This document shows, one piece after another, positions 23,459 to 34,489 of a stretch of 64,000 nucleotides of DNA. The number at the start of each line of letters is the position of its first letter. Within the stretch, counting starts at the first letter, position 1. The translations under genes were made by a program, and so were the position numbers. Source of the DNA: Paragordius varius (taxonomy: Eukaryota > Nematomorpha); assembly GCA_964247055.1 (NCBI GenBank), contig OZ176056.1, positions 4,774,001 through 4,838,000 on the forward strand, in the 5' to 3' direction. The notes under the pieces are model-generated. The model was not told where the DNA came from. It worked only from the letters and a program-made list of their open reading frames with translations, and did no database searches.

Positions 23459-26400
23459 ATCCTGTTAAAAGATACATTAAAGGAAAATAGAACAATATTA
23501 TCATGGTGCTTTTGGTTTTAATTGCATGTGATTAAATCGTCAATTTTGTGGTAAAACCTTCATAAAATGGGGGAAATTTGCACACATGATAAATAAAATT
23601 TTTGGCGAAAAAATGCTTCATTCCAAAAATATCAAGATATATTATTACTTATAACAATCCAAACAATATTTTTATAAAAATTAAAATTTTAGTGGTTTGA
23701 AAGTCCTAATTTTTCTCGTTCTAAAATAGGTTAGTTTTTACAATGAATGCAAATTTATAGCAATATGTTTATTTTTTGATACATGATGAAAACATGATGA
23801 AAAGCTTAAGACAGTGATACTCAAACCGCGGCCCGCGGGCCGCATGCGGCCTAAGAGTGCTTTAAAATTGCCCTATGACCATATTGATACTTACATTATT
23901 TTTCTAATCATAAACGAATTTTCGATTATTTTAATTTTAATTTATTTTCTTTTGGTAGTTTTTATTTTTTACCCAATTTGAAATATACAAAAATTTCCCT
24001 ACATTTAAATAATTTCAAAAAATTTGGCACACATTGTTTCTGTATTCTATTTTCTTTTCTATTTTGATATTTTTAATGCATTCCTTTTTTGTATTTAAGC
24101 AAGCCTTTCACCCAAAACATCTTTTCATAGCTATCCTGCCTCATTTGTTATAAATCCCATAAAATAATTTTCAAATAAACATCATTAAATTTTAACTTGT
24201 TTTTTATAGTGTAATTCAAATTATATTTCTATTTTTTGAAAAAATTTACATAATATTTAAACATAAATTCAAAGGATGACATCTAATGCTAAAAAACGTA
24301 AATTATTCGATAAAAATCGCCCTTTAAAAAAGAATGGGAAGAAAAATTCTTTGTCGTTTAAAATAAAAATGTTGTTACCTGCCTTATATGTAGGGACAAC
24401 ATAATTATAAAAAAATACAATATTGAAAAAATTTTACAATCCATTTTTCTCATAAATTACCAGAAAATCATGAGGAAAAACGAAAAATATAAAAAGATTA
24501 AGGAATTATACTAGAAAAAAAATCTATTATGTCCATAGCCTTCTCCCAGGAAAAAGTTGTATAATTAGCTTCGCATGAAATTTGTTATATTTTAGGAAAA
24601 AATATGAAACCGTTTACTGATTCCTAACTAAAAGAATGTCTAATAAATGGTTGCACTTTTTCATTTGATAAATTCCATATAAAGATCAAATCATCAGGCA
24701 AATTAAAAAATTTAACTTTCTGCAACATGTGCTCGACGAAGATATGTCTAAATATATTTTTTAAAATACATTATTGGCTCTGAAAAACTGCAAATTTAAT
24801 AATGCTATTGATTCTAGCATTGATATTGGTACAACACCTCAATGTACGCTCTTCGTAAGATTTTGCAACGACAACATAATCAACGATAAATATTTAAAAT
24901 TTTTACCATTGAATAATACCACGAAATGAAGTTTTTCTCGAAATAATTAACACTTTTTTCGATAATAATGGTATATCTATGAAAAATTGGTTTTGATCTG
25001 CACAGATGTCTGTCCCTCTATGATTGGAATAAACAAAGTATTTATTCCTCTTTTGAAAAACCAATATAATTTGCAAAATATTTTATCCTTTCACTGCTTT
25101 ATTCATCAGCAAAATTTGGTTTCGCGTGTGAAAGATAAACTCAATTTAGTAATTAAAACGGTTGTGGATATAGTTAACCACATCCGTGGCAGATAATTCA
25201 ACCATTATAAATTTAAAATCCTACCGAAAGATATCCGTAGTGAGTTTGATGATATTCTTTTGCGCTGTGAGATGATTAAGCCTTAGCAAAGTATTAAATA
25301 GATACTTTGTCCTAAGACATGAAATTCTATTATTTATAAAAGATAAAAGTAAGTTTGAAGAGCAAATTAATAGTGACAAGAGGTAGGTTTTTATTAGCCT
25401 ACCTAATTTGCGACATTACTTAGAAACTTAGTATTTTAATACAAGTCTTCAAGAGACCAAAATAATAACCCAATTTGCTAATCAAGCTTTTAAAGAAAAA
25501 TTAATTATAATAACAAGATTTTATAAATAAAACACTCCTATATTTTCCAACACTTAAATCGATTTATGAAGAAAATATGGAATTTACCGCGGAGATTATT
25601 TGAATAATAGACAATCATTTAACATCTAATAAGATGAAAATCAGATTTCAAGAGTTGATACTATTAAAAATGGTTATAACTCATTGAAAATCCATAGCAT
25701 ATGGATATTTCCAATATTAAGCAACTTGAGCATTTCGAGTTCGATTAGGCACATATCATTAGAGAATTCGTAGATTTTAAATGATTCCAATTTGGAGACT
25801 ATATTCAAGGAGAATCGTAGAGAAGAAAGATATGTGGTTTTGGCAAGATGTGCAAATAAATATGAAAATATAAAAAAAATGTGCTCAAGTTATCCTAATT
25901 GTTTTTCCCTCAACTACGAGTGAGACGACATATTCAAAAAGGAAGTATGTCAAGAATACATACAGAAATCGCTCAACCGATTATCATTTGTACGACGTAT
26001 TAAGATTGGCCTGTCATGAGGCGAAACCAAATTTGTCAAAAATTACGTTGTTATCAAAATAGTTTAATTTTTTTAAACTAAATGGTGCAAAAGAGTTTTT
26101 AGCTGGATTTACATGCGATACGCAAAAAAATTTATTGTTCTGATTTAGAGTGTAAATATGTGCATATGTGTCAAATCGCTATGGAATATTTGCCATTATA
26201 AAGTTCATTGCCCTCGAAAAAAAAATATATTTTATTTGGCCCGTCAAATTTTTTTGCACTGGCTTAAGATATTATCAAAACTTTTCTATCTAATTTATAT
26301 TTTTGAAAAAAAATGGTTTTTTAAAAAATATTTTAAGTTTTAAGATTTAGCATATTATCAAAATTTTTATCGCGCAATCTCGGCATTTTTGTGTTTATTA

Positions 26401-26690
26401 TAAGAATAGCCCATTTGAGAAAGCGAAAAAATTTGAGTTTGGAGCCCACAAAGAATTAATTTTTTTAAAAAAATTGTTTTGCTTTCTGACATATTTTAGT
26501 ATTTTTTTGGAATAAGACATTTAGCTTTCACCAAAAAAATTTAATTTATATAAATCTAATTGTATATTTTTGATATGAATTAGTTACCAAATTGTAAAAA
26601 ACTTTCTTAAATCACTCGTTAGAACCAAAATTAAAGGTACCATACGATTCTGATATTTTTCCCTATCAGAATATAAATTTTTCATCAGGA
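23459..26690. repeat. fold-back element with long inverted arms, opened by a hAT insertion
   Basis: The left arm (23459-23803) begins ATATCCTGTTAAAAG and includes ATTATCATGGTGCTTTTGG. The right arm (26270-26690) is the inverted equivalent, ending in TTTTTCATCAGGA and containing CGCAATCTCGGCATTTTTG and TTGGAGCCCAC. Removing the hAT leaves an inverted-repeat element of about 780 bp, the same plan as 36883-37815. Confidence 0.6.
23812..26261 (+). mobile_element. decayed hAT transposon encoding a FAM200/ZBED5-like transposase
   Basis: Begins CAGTGATACTCAAACCGCGG followed by GC-rich GGCCCGCGGGCCGCATGCGG, ends CACTG, and is flanked by a perfect 8-bp duplication GCTTAAGA (23804-23811, 26262-26269). 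Plus-strand fragments follow the family: KKRKLFDKNRPLKK (24277 onward), then a CLIC zinc-finger remnant near 24380. Next comes ICTDVCPSMIGINKVFIPLL with HCFIHQQNLVSRVKDKL and VVDIVNHIRGR (24987-25196), an RHEILLFIKDKSKF region, and the C-terminal RSTDYHLYDVLRLACHEAKP (25950-26060). Stops and frameshifts throughout, so inactive. 2450 bp. Confidence 0.85.
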
Positions 26691-26749
26691 ATTTCAAACG
26701 GCCCCAAGAAAACGCAATAATAATACGTCAGAGTACAAATCACTTAAAG

Positions 26750-29160
26750 CATTGTTCCAAAAAAGCGCTTGAGACGACAAAAATGATCACTAAAATCAGC
26801 TGTGCTAAAAATTAGAAAACGCTGCTAAATATAATAACAACTACTTTGCTGAAGTAGATCTCACATTGCACCACGTAGGTCTAAAAGCTACAAAGGCCCA
26901 ATGAGAAAGGAAGGTGGAAATATCATTACTGACAAAAAAACACTGGTAGAACAATGGGAACAATATGTATTAAAACTATACGGCACCAGCCTATCAAACG
27001 CTGATAGACACAGTAATATATATCAACATGACTCGCAAATCATCAAAGAAGAAGTTGAATGGGCGCTCACCATTCCCCAAACAACATTTTGTAGGGCTAC
27101 AACGATATCCCAACCGAACTCATTCTTTTATCCCTATTCATAACCTAACTGACTTATTCAAAAAGATATATGCTCACGCCTCATTCTCCCAAGATTGATG
27201 CAAATCAATCATCCCCATCTTGAAAAAAAGCGATCCTCTATCATTTAACAACTATAGCGCTAATCAACCAAACCTCAAAAGTTTTAAAATAATTCACAGG
27301 CGTATCCAAGGCATAAAGCCGAACTTTCTAACACCCAAGGGGTTATAACCAATCGCGGATGCAGGTACATGATTAGCAATATACGCTGGATATTTTAAAA
27401 CAAATCGAATTTCAGCAATAAGCCTATATCAGCTTCGTTGATTTTTTAAGGGCCGTCGACAGCGTGAAGCACGACACGCTGTGGAAGGCACTATTCAGAT
27501 TGGAGTATCAGATCATATTATAAACATCATCAAATCTCTTTACTCCAATTCATCATTAACCATAAAAACCCCACACAGCATAAGTATTTGGATACGAATG
27601 AACAATGGTTTACGACAAGGATGCGTCCTTTCACCGACTCTTTTTAACGTTTGCATAGAAAGTGTTTTAAGAGATATAGATAAAGCTAATGGCATAAGCA
27701 TCATATCATCACTTTACTATGCTGACCAAACTATACTGCTGTTAAATTCAGTGGACAACTAAAAAAACTCTTAACACTGAATGCCAAAAATTCGGTCTGA
27801 CAATCTACTACAAAAAACTACAATTATGAATATAAACTCTCAGAATCATTACAACAATTTATCCTACAACCAAAAAATTAAAGTAGTCTCCCAATTATAA
27901 ATATGATTAACAACAGCACCCCTGACATAATAAGAAAACTAGGAATCGCTAAATCAAAATCGATAAAATATATTAATCTATGGTCGTCACAAGACATCAA
28001 ACTCAAAACCAAAATCCGACTAGTTAAATCCCTAATATTCCCTAGTATGCTATACGCGTCAGAAAGTTGGACAATAAAAAAGGAAGACGAAATATACATT
28101 AACGCCTTCGAATTGTGGTGCTGGCGGAAGATACTACAAATCACCTGGAATAAAAAAAATAAAGAACACCGTAATCCTTGACAAAATAAATTCCGAGATA
28201 CACCTGATCGGCATGTGCCTCAAAATGAAATTATTATACTTTGGTCACATTACCGGAGCTAATGACTTGGAATTTCAACTAATGACAGGCAAGGTCGAAG
28301 GATCCAGGAAACGGGGACGCTGCAAGATACGTTGGATAAACCTATTCAAAAAAACCAATCCTTCTTTACAACACAGCACTCGCTTACAATCGAATAAACT
28401 GGAGATATACCTTCGAAAAAGCAATAAATCGACAACGATCTTTATAATAATAATAATTAATTATTATTCATATAAATTTTTACTTCGGAAACTGAGTGCT
28501 TTTTTTAATTTGATTTCTGTAAAATCTTTTAAATTGAATTTAGGATTAGATATAAGTCATTTTGTAAAATATGCGGATAAAATTTTAAAAGCGATAATTT
28601 GGAATTTTTTATAAAATCTATCACACTTTAAATTTGTTGTGATAAGGAAAATGATACATTTTTATATTTTTACTAATAGGTTATTTTAAAAGAACTTAAT
28701 TCCTATAAATTTGTGAGAGATATAAACGTTGTTTTGCTAATTGGAATACACGTGTTTTAATTTCAATCCAATACCAGGTTTTTAAATGGAAAAATTGGTC
28801 TGACATAGTTTTACATATGCAAATTTAATTATATATTTTGTATGTATGCTATAGTTTTTTGTGAGATTTGCATTGTCTTATTTTTATATTTTTGTATTAT
28901 ATATTCATTAGGTACTCGAAATTTTATTGTTATCATGCAAATGTTCACTTAAAAATAGTATGTAAGAGTACAAAAAACCGAATAAATATCTTTCAAGTTT
29001 TACGTTTCAAACCTTTGTTACCTATTATTCATAGAAAACTAATTAAAGGGTCAAGAAGAGAATTATTCAGTTTAAATGTTAATTTAATTTTAAATACCGT
29101 CGATTGATCTGGAAGAAACATCACCGCTAGAAGATACTAGATCTATATATATATTTATAT
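26750..29160 (+). mobile_element. 5'-truncated, decayed non-LTR retrotransposon (LINE)
   Basis: RT fragments in order: an N-terminal region (EQWEQYVLKLYG, 26901-27143), the palm block GLRQGCVLSPTLFNVCIESV with YYADQT in place of YADD (27481-27762), then KTKIRLVKSLIFPSMLYASE with AFELWCWRKILQITW (27903-28181), and GKVEGSRKRGRCKIRWINLF (28213-28430). A 3' untranslated region of about 700 bp ends in ATCTATATATATA. Several frameshifts and stops; dead. The C-terminal domain resembles Jockey/CR1/L2-like elements, but I cannot assign a clade. The tail is shared with 22300-22852 and 12030-12250. Confidence 0.8.
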
Positions 29161-29472
29161 TTATTTAAATAGAACGACTTCTTTTATTTTGATTAACTGT
29201 AGGATATTGTATCAATGATTAAAAAATATATAAATATAATGACAATTTTAAGGGATAAAGTAAGTATATTTTCTTAAATTATATTGTAAAAAAGTGGAAT
29301 GAATAAAAAAGATGATCTCTAATTCATACACAAATACTTATCCATAGTGATGTATTTGTTTTTGTACGCTAATAAAAACTATAATTGGTAATTGGTTTGA
29401 TTAATTTAATGTCAAAATATTGATTTCATTAATTCCATATTATTTTTAATGCTGAATGTGGATGGTTTTTTA

Positions 29473-29842
29473 CAGCCATGATTCTCAATTTTTGGTTCGA
29501 ACCAAAAGTGACCAATCTAAATGGCCTCGAGGACTACATTTTTCTTAAAATCCGGCGGGCCGCATTAAATATAGACGGCATTATATTATATTAGATTTCA
29601 AACAAAAAACTGTAAAAAATTTATATACACATTACTAAAAATTATTTATCATTTTTCGCTAGTTTTTTGCCCAAATTCATAAAATTATGTTCAGATGTTA
29701 TTTAAAAAATATCATTCTTCCTTTTATTTATTTCATAAAAAGCACTATTTTTGCGAATTATTTAAAGTCTTATTTCAAATTTGTGGTTGCACAAAATGTC
29801 TAGAAGGGTCGCATTCGGAGGGCCATGTGTTGGACACTCTTG
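29473..29842. mobile_element. hAT-like remnant
   Basis: Left part has CAGCCATGATTCTCAA and CCGGCGGGCCGCATT; right end has GGGCCATGTGTTGGACACTC. Both resemble hAT termini, but the two ends do not match well, so more than one element may be involved. Confidence 0.4.
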
Positions 29843-30735
29843 CTTTATTAAACCGTTTTGACTCATGCTTTTATAACATGGTTTATATTATATTGAGTTT
29901 CCTAGCCCATTTTTTTCAAAAAAATATATAGAACCAAAAAGATTAAATTATAATTATTTTGTTGCCTATTAAAGACATTTGAGTTTAGGATTAATTTTAA
30001 ATTTTATATCAAGATTATTTGATAAAAAAAATGACATTTAAGAAGAACTGTTGTCAATATTCCAAAAGATTTCTTATATTTTTAAGAATTTAGACAATTG
30101 GTAATGAGAATCGGAAAATAACACAAAGTTGGCAATCATAAATTAATTACTAACCCATAGTGTTTAACAACTTATTTGAATCTCAAAATCAACAACGACT
30201 AAACAAAGTAAGGTTTATCTAAATAATCTTACGCAAAAAACTAAAATTGTAATATATATTGATAAATCATTTTATCAATATTATGAACGCTATTAAAGAA
30301 TATGTTGTAAAATTTGCAGTAATTCGATTCCAAACAAGTTGTCGAATTTATCTAAATTGTATTAATGGATAAAAATTGGTTTGATTTTTTTTTTCATTTG
30401 CTTGAAATTAGGCCAACTCATCCCGAAAATTTCGCTAACAACCAAATTTAGTATAATGAATAGGCGACAGGGGTAGTCGTAAAAGGGATCATATTTAAAC
30501 TTATGTTAATTTACAACAATTATTTCGATTATTTCCTTCTGAATATATTTTTTAGGAATGTAGCCATTAATCAAATTATTTCAACTTTTTTATTATTATG
30601 ATACAATCATATCCCGTGATGTTTTGGTTAGCATAGTGTTTAGATTTGGGTAAATTTGTTCAAAAAATTAACTTATTAGATAAAATAGCATAGGAAGCAG
30701 TTACCCGATCAAATATATTATAAAAATTTAATTAC
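29843..30735. other. AT-rich DNA, nothing firm
   Basis: A minus-strand open stretch at about 30375-30495 (PFYDYPCRLFIILNLVV) has no splice support. Otherwise featureless. Confidence 0.35.
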
Positions 30736-30800
30736 CTGTAACTGATTGACCATATAGCAATGTAAAATAATATCCAAATATATTTCATAATGCTGGCCAT
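30736..30800 (-). CDS. signal-peptide first exon of a secreted or membrane protein
   Basis: Minus strand: ATG at 30800, reading MASIMKYIWILFYIAIWSIS then Tyr, and a donor ACAG|GTAATT leaving phase 2. Short N-region, hydrophobic core and small residues near the end fit a signal peptide. It may be the start of the gene whose domain exons lie at 17.9-11.3 kb, but its phase does not fit the next exon found (23369), so at least one exon is missing, or it belongs to another gene. Confidence 0.4.
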
Positions 30801-31265
30801 ATCAATTGAAATACAAAATTACAAATCACAAGTTATAATTGTTAATAAGGAAGGTATACTAACTGAGAGATAAAATAGGAAATCTAATATATGATGAGGG
30901 CAGTTTAATTATATGTTGATGTTTCTAAAAATTATATCGTAATTATATTTATTCTGCCTTTTTTATGATTGATTTTTTATTACACCTTGGTATATAACAC
31001 TCTGATACCAAGATTACTTAACTTTATTTCCTGTATTTCGTGTTTATTGTGAGTTAAATTACATAACAAATATTTTTAGCTATCTTTTGAGTTAATGTTA
31101 TTTTCAATATATATATTTAGGATATTTTACAAAAAAAAGGCTGGCATTAGACCTCTTACATATAAAATTAGATAACCTATTGATTGCTTGTTTTGTGTAT
31201 ATTGATTTACATATAAATATATAAAAATAATTGTAAGTATTGTTCAATAAACCTGGTATATTTAA

Positions 31266-31809
31266 CACTTGGATACAACACATTCATTTCAGTCCTTCGC
31301 AAATTGGGGTAGTTAATCCCAGGCCTGAATGAAATTATTAAAAATAGAATGGATTAAAACCATGACAAAAATTTGCACTTATATAACATTAATGAACCAA
31401 AATACATAATAAAGTTCCATCAATAATACTTAATATTTCTTATTTTACGATACACCGCAAGGTAAAAATTTAGTCAACATGAAATGAGTGCATTTGCTAA
31501 TTTAAAAAATACTAAACCACTTTTTATGTTTCTATAAATGTTATATGTGATTTAAATGAAAATTTAGTTTAATCTTGGCTTTAAAATTAAATAAACACGA
31601 TATATTGCAAAGATGTTGCAAAATAAAAATGGGGCCGAACTAGTTTGAGATGAAACTTTTTTTCAAATTAAATGTTATTTAGAAATTTTGGCTTATTATA
31701 TTATTATTAGGATTGAAGCATTAATTTAAATTGGGACCGTTTCTTTCAGTACTTTTTAAAATCAACTAAATTGTCTGGGGTATTAGATATCCCAGTTTGA
31801 ATCAAAGTG
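31266..31809. mobile_element. piggyBac-like MITE flanked by TTAA
   Basis: Termini CACTTGGATACAACACATTC and, inverted, CACTTTGATTCAAACTGGG, each directly next to TTAA (31262-31265 and 31810-31813). A TTAA target duplication with a CACTT start is typical of piggyBac-type elements. 544 bp, non-coding. Partial relatives at 21229-21665 and 20745-20810. Confidence 0.7.
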
Positions 31810-31813
31810 TTAA

Positions 31814-32257
31814 TATGGATTGACGCAAAATAATATACGTGTTGTTGCATTTACATTTTTCCATATTTAAAAAGTATATACGTAATAATCAGATAATATG
31901 ATGGCAGTCTACTTAACATAAGTTATATACTCTTTTCTAAATTATTTAACTTGGCGGATGGCTTTTTGCAATGCCCCAGCGGTACTTAAATTGCATTCGA
32001 AAATAATTAATAGAGACCAATAATATTTAATCCTTATAATTTACCATTTTTACTTGCTCAACTCTTGAAGTCATACGCCTTGAAATACAATTCATGCAGT
32101 CTGTATTTACATTTGTTTTTAAAATACAAAGTCTATCTTTATCATAATAATATTTTCGAGATAGTAGTTTTCTCCGTATACTTTATAATAAATGCTATGT
32201 TGAAATTGCCATAATAAACACGGACCATCTATTAAAACTAAGACGATCTGATTAAAT
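31814..32257. other. AT-rich DNA, nothing recognised
   Basis: No supported feature. Confidence 0.4.
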
Positions 32258-32452
32258 TAGGGGTGTTTAACACGCTCGCCGGCCGATGCGGCTTTCCAAA
32301 GCGGCTTGCGAAATTTAAATACTAGATTTTAGTAAATTAATTTTGTCAAATAGAAATTTTGAATTCTTCCCAAATTTTGGCGTCGAACTACCAAAAATTG
32401 TTAGTACCACATGTCATATGTTTTAAATCTGTTATAATATTTGTTAAAACAT

Positions 32453-32712
32453 TGTGGAGACTCGAGAAACCGTAAAACAAGAATATTTATTGAGATATAA
32501 TACAAAAACTAAACTATATAAGCGATGTTTATATACTTTTTTTGAATATAATACTTACATGTTAAACCAAGGTAAAATAACGTGTGCAGGTTAAATACAA
32601 AATTGATAAAATAGTTTAATTTAAATATAAACGGTCATCAAAAATGAATTCAAAACTAATATATAAATTTATCTAGTCTTAGGTTAGCTAACTGATGTAT
32701 TCAAATCTATCA
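32453..32712 (-). repeat. LTR (3' copy) of the retrotransposon fossil
   Basis: Runs TGTGG to CTATCA on the plus strand. Shares AACAAGAATATTTATTGAGA and GTTAGCTAACTGATGTATTC with the partner LTR at 33968-34220. Confidence 0.8.
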
Positions 32713-33967
32713 TATCACCTTATCCGAATCCGAGCTGATCGGGTGCTTTTCCCCTAAGAGGATATCTTTTCTCCGGTTCTTTTTCAGTTGTCTTTTCCGT
32801 TTTCATTTCAACTTGGGAGTCTTTCTCGTTTTCTTTTTCTTTGCTTTGTCCCTCCCCCACCTCCCGATCATTGGTTGTAATACATTCATCCGTTTGGTTT
32901 ATCGTTAAATTATTATCCCCCTCTCCGCCGTTCTCGATGCCGGTCGGCCGTAATGGATCAGCATGTTTGCGAAGGGTTCGAATTCCATCTTTACCCGTGT
33001 ACGAGACTACCCCTGTTCTCTCCAAAATTGAACCTTTTCTCCACCCCGAATCGATTTCAGTCTTTATGTACACTTCTTCGTCCGGTGTAAAAACTTGATT
33101 GGGTATTATGTCGTCCTCTAATTGTTATGAGGGTGTTTTTCTAACTCAAGAGGTGGATGGGCTTTTGCCAGTAAGTTTCTTTTATTTCTAAGGTCGTTAA
33201 AACTATATCCTGCCCGATTTTAAACACTAACTGATCAAACGTTGGAATCAAATGATCGACAGGAACCTGACTTGGGTTAACAATAACTCTAAAAATACTA
33301 CATATGCGAATATTATTATCTTCTTAACTAACTTTGCGATACACCAGTTGCTCGCATGCACGTACCCACATTTTTCACACTTATTTTTTATTACCATCAC
33401 CTGCTTATTGTCAGAACCCTATTCAATCAAACAACTATCCGCCTTTTCTGCGCCATTGCCATTTCTACCACCATCTCCAACGTAATAGGTTTCCCATCGA
33501 ACATATCTGGAAATTTCGTGAACAGATCTATTTCCAATCTTTTGAGTTGTAATCCTCCAACAAACCCATCTTGATTCTTAGCATTGTATCTTGCCCAAAG
33601 TTGCACCAGGTAGCACATTTATTTATCCGAATCAAATAATCCATCACTGATTCCGTGGCTTCCCTCCGGATTTGCATAAACTGGAACCTGGCTGCAAACA
33701 CATTGTATGTCGGAGCAAATATTTTTTTTCCAGCTGCTACCAAAGCATCCCACCCCACTTCCTCTAACAATACGGGAAAGAATTTCTTCAACTTTGCAAT
33801 ATGGGATAGACTGATGTAGGCCAATAACAAGTTTTTTCGTCATCTCCTTAATTTAATTTCACAGTTAACATTCTATTTATATAATCGATATAGTCATCAA
33901 AGCTAGTTGCGGGATCATATGCTTAGAATCTCCATGCGCGAATGTAATATAAAACGACCGCGCCAAA

Positions 33968-34220
33968 TGTGGTGACTCGAGAAACTGTAAAACAAGAATA
34001 TTTATTGAGATAAAATACAAAAACTAAACTATATAGCGATGTTTATATACTTTTTGTGATATTATTCACATGTTAAACCGTAAAATAACGTGTGCAGGTT
34101 AAATACAAAATTGATACAATAGTTTATTTCAAAGATAAAAGGTCATCAAAAATGTATTCAAAACTGATATATAAATTTATCTAGTCTAAGGTTAGCTAAC
34201 TGATGTATTCAAATCTATCA
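33968..34220 (-). repeat. LTR (5' copy) of the retrotransposon fossil
   Basis: Direct repeat of 32453-32712 with the same TGTGG and CTATCA boundaries. Confidence 0.8.
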
Positions 34221-34489
34221 CACACATATATATTTTGCGAATGCAGCCCGCCGGATTTTTTGATCCAATGTCCCCTAAAGCTATTTCTGTTGGAAACCCC
34301 TGGTTTAAGGTTAAAAAATTAGATATCCATTTTGGAATATGTTTCTCTATTAAAGTCGAAACTCGGAGGCTAATAATTTAAATAGTATTATAGATAAACT
34401 AGCTGGGTAGTTTATTCCTAAATCGAGTTAACCTTGGAAATTAAAATGACAAATTATTTCCACTTGTCTCCTTCCCATGCAATATCTTT

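Larger units (their letters stand above)
32453..34220 (-). mobile_element. broken LTR retrotransposon fossil, probably Ty3/Gypsy
   Basis: Two similar direct repeats of about 255 bp bound the element. On the minus strand a gag-like region lies near the 5' LTR (33427-33843; QFMQIRREATESVMDYLIRI) and a pol-end-like tail near the 3' LTR (32720-33073; ending RYPLRGKAPDQLGF). A candidate tRNA primer-binding site (TGGCGCGGTCG, minus) abuts the 5' LTR. At 1.8 kb it is far shorter than an intact element, so it is broken. The two LTRs differ at many positions, suggesting an old insertion. Confidence 0.75.
32258..34302. mobile_element. hAT-like MITE split by an LTR-retrotransposon fossil
   Basis: Left end TAGGGGTGTTTAACACGC with GCCGGCCGATGCGGC; right end, inverted, CAGGGGTTTCCAACA with CCGGCGGGCTGCATT. 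Only the first 195 bp and last 82 bp belong to the MITE; the rest is the LTR element. Confidence 0.65.
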
